From Larimichthys crocea (lineage: Eukaryota; Chordata; Actinopteri; Sciaenidae): 64,000 nucleotides of DNA. The position numbers and the translations under genes were made by a program. Within the stretch, counting starts at the first letter, position 1. Each line of letters starts with the position of its first letter. The notes beneath the pieces were generated by a model that did not search any database, was not told where the DNA came from, and was given only the letters and a program-made list of their open reading frames with translations. The stretch is taken from assembly GCF_000972845.2 (NCBI RefSeq), contig NC_040011.1, positions 22,867,062-22,931,061 of the forward strand, read 5' to 3'. This document shows, one piece after another, positions 61,358 to 64,000 of the stretch.

Positions 61358-62722
61358 CTAGGGGGGAAGAGAGGCCGGGGAGAGACAAAGGAGAAGCAGG
61401 GAGGGAGGGGACATCATCAGACAGAGCCAAAACATGGCATAACTGGCAAACAGACACTGTTCTGATGGATGATGGGTAAACATGGTTCTCAGATGATCTC
61501 AGATTCAAAACTGAGTGAAACCCAATCAGTATGAAAGAATCAGAAAAAGCTGACTATTAACAAGACTTTTTGTAGCTTCCTCCCCAAAAACGCACGCATC
61601 TAAACTTCAGTAGGCCCTGCAAATACTTCCCCTGCTCATTTACATTTGTATGACTAGTTAACATTTAAATGCACCGCGGCGACGAATTGAGGACGCGATC
61701 CAAGGGAACTAAATGAGCTGCCTCACTTAGTATTCTATTACTACACCAAAAAGGATTTCAGGGAAATGTGGACAAAAGTGGAGCTAAAAAAAAAAAAACC
61801 CTAAAGGTCAGACCAAGTTCCGACTAAATACAGACTTTAGTTGGAAAAAAAAAAGAACAGAATGATTCAAAGTTGTCGGATTAACGCTTCAGCAAGACGC
61901 AGTTTTATCGCTTATCAATTTTATTCCAAGCAAATCATTCCCCGAACGTGCGCGTACGTGCAATAAACAAACACCATCAGGACTATTTTTTTTTTATTTG
62001 AGCTTTCGTGGATGTTATTAAGCAACGCCGACCTACACACGAGGCCAAAATCCTTCGGAGTTTGCAAAAACATAAAGCCTGGCTGTCCCCCGTGAAACAA
62101 ACATCAAGCCTCACAGGGAGAAACACTGCAGCCACAGCCAAAACTGATCCATTTCTCCCCCCTCTTGGTGCAAATAAACAAACTGTTATTATTTATTTTT
62201 AATAATCAACGCAACGAAGTGCGCGCTATAAATCGGGTTATCTGCAGGGAGCGCGTTCAAAAGGAGAAGACGTCGTGCGCAGTAATAAAAAGCAGGATCC
62301 TAAAAAGCACACGGAGCCGGAGATCAGGAGACATAAGAGGACGCATCCAAATAGACGGGGGGGGGGGGGAACTTTAATGAATGAAAACAACGCCGTGGGG
62401 TGGTGGTGGGGGGGGGGGGGAGTGGGGGGGGGGGGAAGGGAGGGTATTTGTTACAGCAGAGCCACGGAAGGACACACAGGCATGGAAATCCATCAACTTC
62501 ATCAGCTAATCGCGACGAATTTAACCCGCTGCGGGTGTGTATGTGTGAGTGTTTTTTTCCGTGCCAAACGCACGAAAATGACACGGAAAGTTTTGAAGCT
62601 CTGTGCACCGGTGTAACTAAACATTTATGTCGCTACAACGGCGCGTACTTGGGTCGCTACGTGCGCCACTGTCCGCCAACAAACACCGTAAAAGCAAAAA
62701 AATAATAAAGGAGGATACGTAC
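61358..62722 (-). other. spry1: Predicted spry1 intron in the 5' UTR
   Basis: On the minus strand a pyrimidine-rich run (revcomp of 61360-61380) ends in a TAG acceptor, so the coding exon would begin at 61357, 55 bases before the start codon. The best upstream donor is AG|GTACGT, with its GT at 62722-62721. The intron would be 1365 bases and carries the poly-G/poly-C tracts near 62.36-62.44 kb. A coding sequence confined to the last exon, preceded by untranslated exon(s), is the known layout of vertebrate Sprouty genes. The acceptor is convincing; the donor choice is inference without RNA evidence. Confidence 0.5.
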
Positions 62723-63320
62723 CTATATGCAACCATCCATAACGTCGAATCCATCGACCAAATAGTCTACCAAAACTCCATCCAAAAGGACGGGGGCAAT
62801 GTCCAAGTGTAGACTGTAAGCTTTAATGCATAACATTCACAGCCTGTTAATCCAAGTGCGAGTGTATCCCTTTGCGTTATTCCAGCTTTTCTTGGTTAGT
62901 TTTACAGATGCTTAGCACGGGTTACGCATGCATTCGTCCCAGGATAAAAACAAAGTAAATCCACGGTGGAGTTCTGATGGAGGAGGACAGGGAAGGCACC
63001 CGGAGAACTGCTGCGCACTTGGGAGGCCGATCTTTAGACAAGACAACCCAGTTGTAGAAGTCCCGCAGGAATTGTAAAATAATAACAATTAAGAAAAAGT
63101 TCAGACAAAATAAAAAAAAAATCAAGCAAGAGAGAGAGAGAGCTTATATCCAAGACTTTTCTCGTCTTCGAGTACCTTCGGAGAGCTTTGAGTTCTGGCT
63201 GTTACTTATTGTTGCGGGGAATCTGCGCTCGCTACAAAAAAAAAAAGAAGCGTCGTCGGGTCGCAGACAGCGGTGCGCTCTCTTCCAGCTCTGCGGGCCT
63301 GTTCAGCACTGAATGAATGG
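61660..63320. promoter_or_regulatory. CpG-rich island at the 5' end of spry1
   Basis: CpG dinucleotides become frequent here compared with the AT-rich desert to the left. Dense patches lie at about 61676-61700, 61940-61960, 62210-62280, 62570-62690 and 63220-63300. The stretch covers the predicted first intron, first exon and promoter of spry1. Undermethylated CpG islands normally mark promoters of developmental genes such as this one. The limits were judged by eye. Confidence 0.5.
62723..63120 (-). other. spry1: Predicted spry1 5' untranslated exon 1
   Basis: The minus-strand segment between the candidate start site (about 63115) and the GTACGT donor at 62722 lies in CpG-rich DNA next to a promoter-like block. 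No coding frame with recognisable similarity runs through it, as expected for a noncoding leader exon. The 5' boundary is a guess from the TATA-like box at 63150-63141. Additional or alternative first exons are possible. Confidence 0.35.
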
Positions 63321-63450
63321 GAACGCAGGGCTCAGTGTTTGCTCGACAAGCCAACTCCCATTGGCCATTCACTCCACTGAAAAAGGATACATCGCATCCG
63401 CTCCTGATTCATTGGGCAGATGTGGAAGGCCGGGCGATAGAGATGTGTGC
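63121..63450 (-). promoter_or_regulatory. spry1: Putative spry1 core promoter
   Basis: Read on the minus strand, two CCAAT boxes (inside 63358-63365 and about 63408-63413) are followed by CpG-rich sequence. Then come a TATA-like box GATATAAGCT (63150-63141) and an alternating CT run of about 14 bases (63142-63128), all upstream of the predicted first exon. Order and spacing suit an RNA polymerase II promoter firing leftward into spry1. This is motif reading only; the start site is not established. Confidence 0.4.
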
Positions 63451-64000
63451 ACTTGTTAAGGTGGAACGGCTTTTTATTTCGCGTTGGCTCGACGAGGGGG
63501 TTCAAGGAAGAAAAAAAAAACAAAACAACAACGACTGATTTCCGTTCTTGCGGGTTATGAATAATGGTGTGAGGGGTGCAGGTTAATGTGACTAATAGTG
63601 ATGTAATAAACGCGCCATTTATTTATGTTCTTGCTGATTTTTTTTTTTTTTGGTACACGAGCCACGAGACACGTGCAATGCACGTCATGTAAAAGCACAT
63701 TTTTATTATATTTATCACAACGTGAATGTTTGTTTTTTAAGATGAAGTAAAATAACTTGTTGGTACTTATAAAATATGAGATATTAGAAGCATTAAAGCA
63801 GATACTTCTACTGAAGACACAGAAAATGTAGGAAAACAAGATTTTGTGTTGGTTTAAAATAAATGTAACACATTTAAACTACATAAAAAACTGAAAAAGC
63901 TAAATATTACCGAAGCTTTGGCACGTGAAACTCACACGCACTAAATATGTTTAATGTTTAATTTTTAACATGTTAAGGGATGTGAAATGACTTAAATGAA
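63451..64000. other. Intergenic sequence upstream of spry1
   Basis: The sequence becomes AT-rich again after about 63.55 kb. It contains a poly-T run near 63640 and short A/T-rich stretches. I see no gene, RNA or clear repeat. Confidence 0.5.

Noticed and set aside
1..64000. CRISPR arrays, bacterial operons, phage or plasmid features
   Set aside because: The DNA is vertebrate: no spaced direct repeats, no dense coding, and introns and fish repeats are present.
1..64000. Intact tRNA, 5S, U6 or microRNA genes
   Set aside because: No cloverleaf with both internal promoter boxes and no recognisable snRNA sequence was found by eye. Hairpins for microRNAs cannot be judged reliably without folding.

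Overview
The window is vertebrate genomic DNA, almost certainly from a teleost fish. Only one protein-coding gene can be supported: a Sprouty gene, best assigned as spry1, on the minus strand at the right end (CDS 60214-61302). Its N-terminus, its Tyr53 motif, its serine-rich block and its 25-cysteine SPR domain all fit Sprouty-1. The interspersed repeats (a teleost repeat rich in 'gctaac/tagcat', an L2/Rex-like LINE, PIF/Harbinger-like elements) also point to a fish. The gene has the usual Sprouty layout, with the whole coding sequence in the last exon. The sequence supports a splice acceptor at 61358, a 5' untranslated exon ending near 62723, and a CpG-rich promoter region around 63.1-63.45 kb.

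The remaining ~59 kb, downstream of spry1, reads as a gene desert. Every longer open frame in it is low-complexity, repeat-derived or featureless. If synteny with tetrapods holds (SPRY1, then a large desert, then ANKRD50 and FAT4), this is the desert 3' of spry1, where distal regulatory elements would be expected. Several moderately GC-rich, non-repetitive blocks (about 15.1, 20.1, 22.1, 24.6-25.0, 42.6-44.0, 50.6, 55.2 and 57.1 kb) look like candidate conserved noncoding elements. This is a judgement from composition and motifs, not from alignment.

Mobile and structural features from left to right: a retroelement-like remnant (1.54-1.9 kb); a 10-base assembly gap (2132-2141) followed immediately by a ~3.8-kb inverted duplication (arms 2142-3711 and 4081-5958) that looks more like an assembly artefact than a natural palindrome; a Harbinger-like element (4053-4707) inside an older teleost repeat; another copy of that repeat (10.9-11.2 kb); a truncated LINE with recognisable reverse-transcriptase motifs (15.9-16.8 kb); a perfect 41-bp tandem duplication (29880-29961); a 28S rRNA pseudogene fragment embedded in transposon-like sequence (31.1-31.85 kb); a MITE-like element (33471-33893); and a nested transposon cluster at 37.6-39.1 kb. 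In that cluster a 690-bp Harbinger-like element sits in another terminal-inverted-repeat element, and a paralogous terminus preserves the pre-insertion 'empty' site.

No new multi-gene system is visible. The most rewarding items are the inverted duplication at the gap, the nested transposons with their internal empty site and remnant first exon of a MADF-like protein, the 28S fragment, and the spry1 5' leader with upstream ORFs overlapping the start codon. All identifications come from reading the sequence and recognising families; nothing was aligned or searched.
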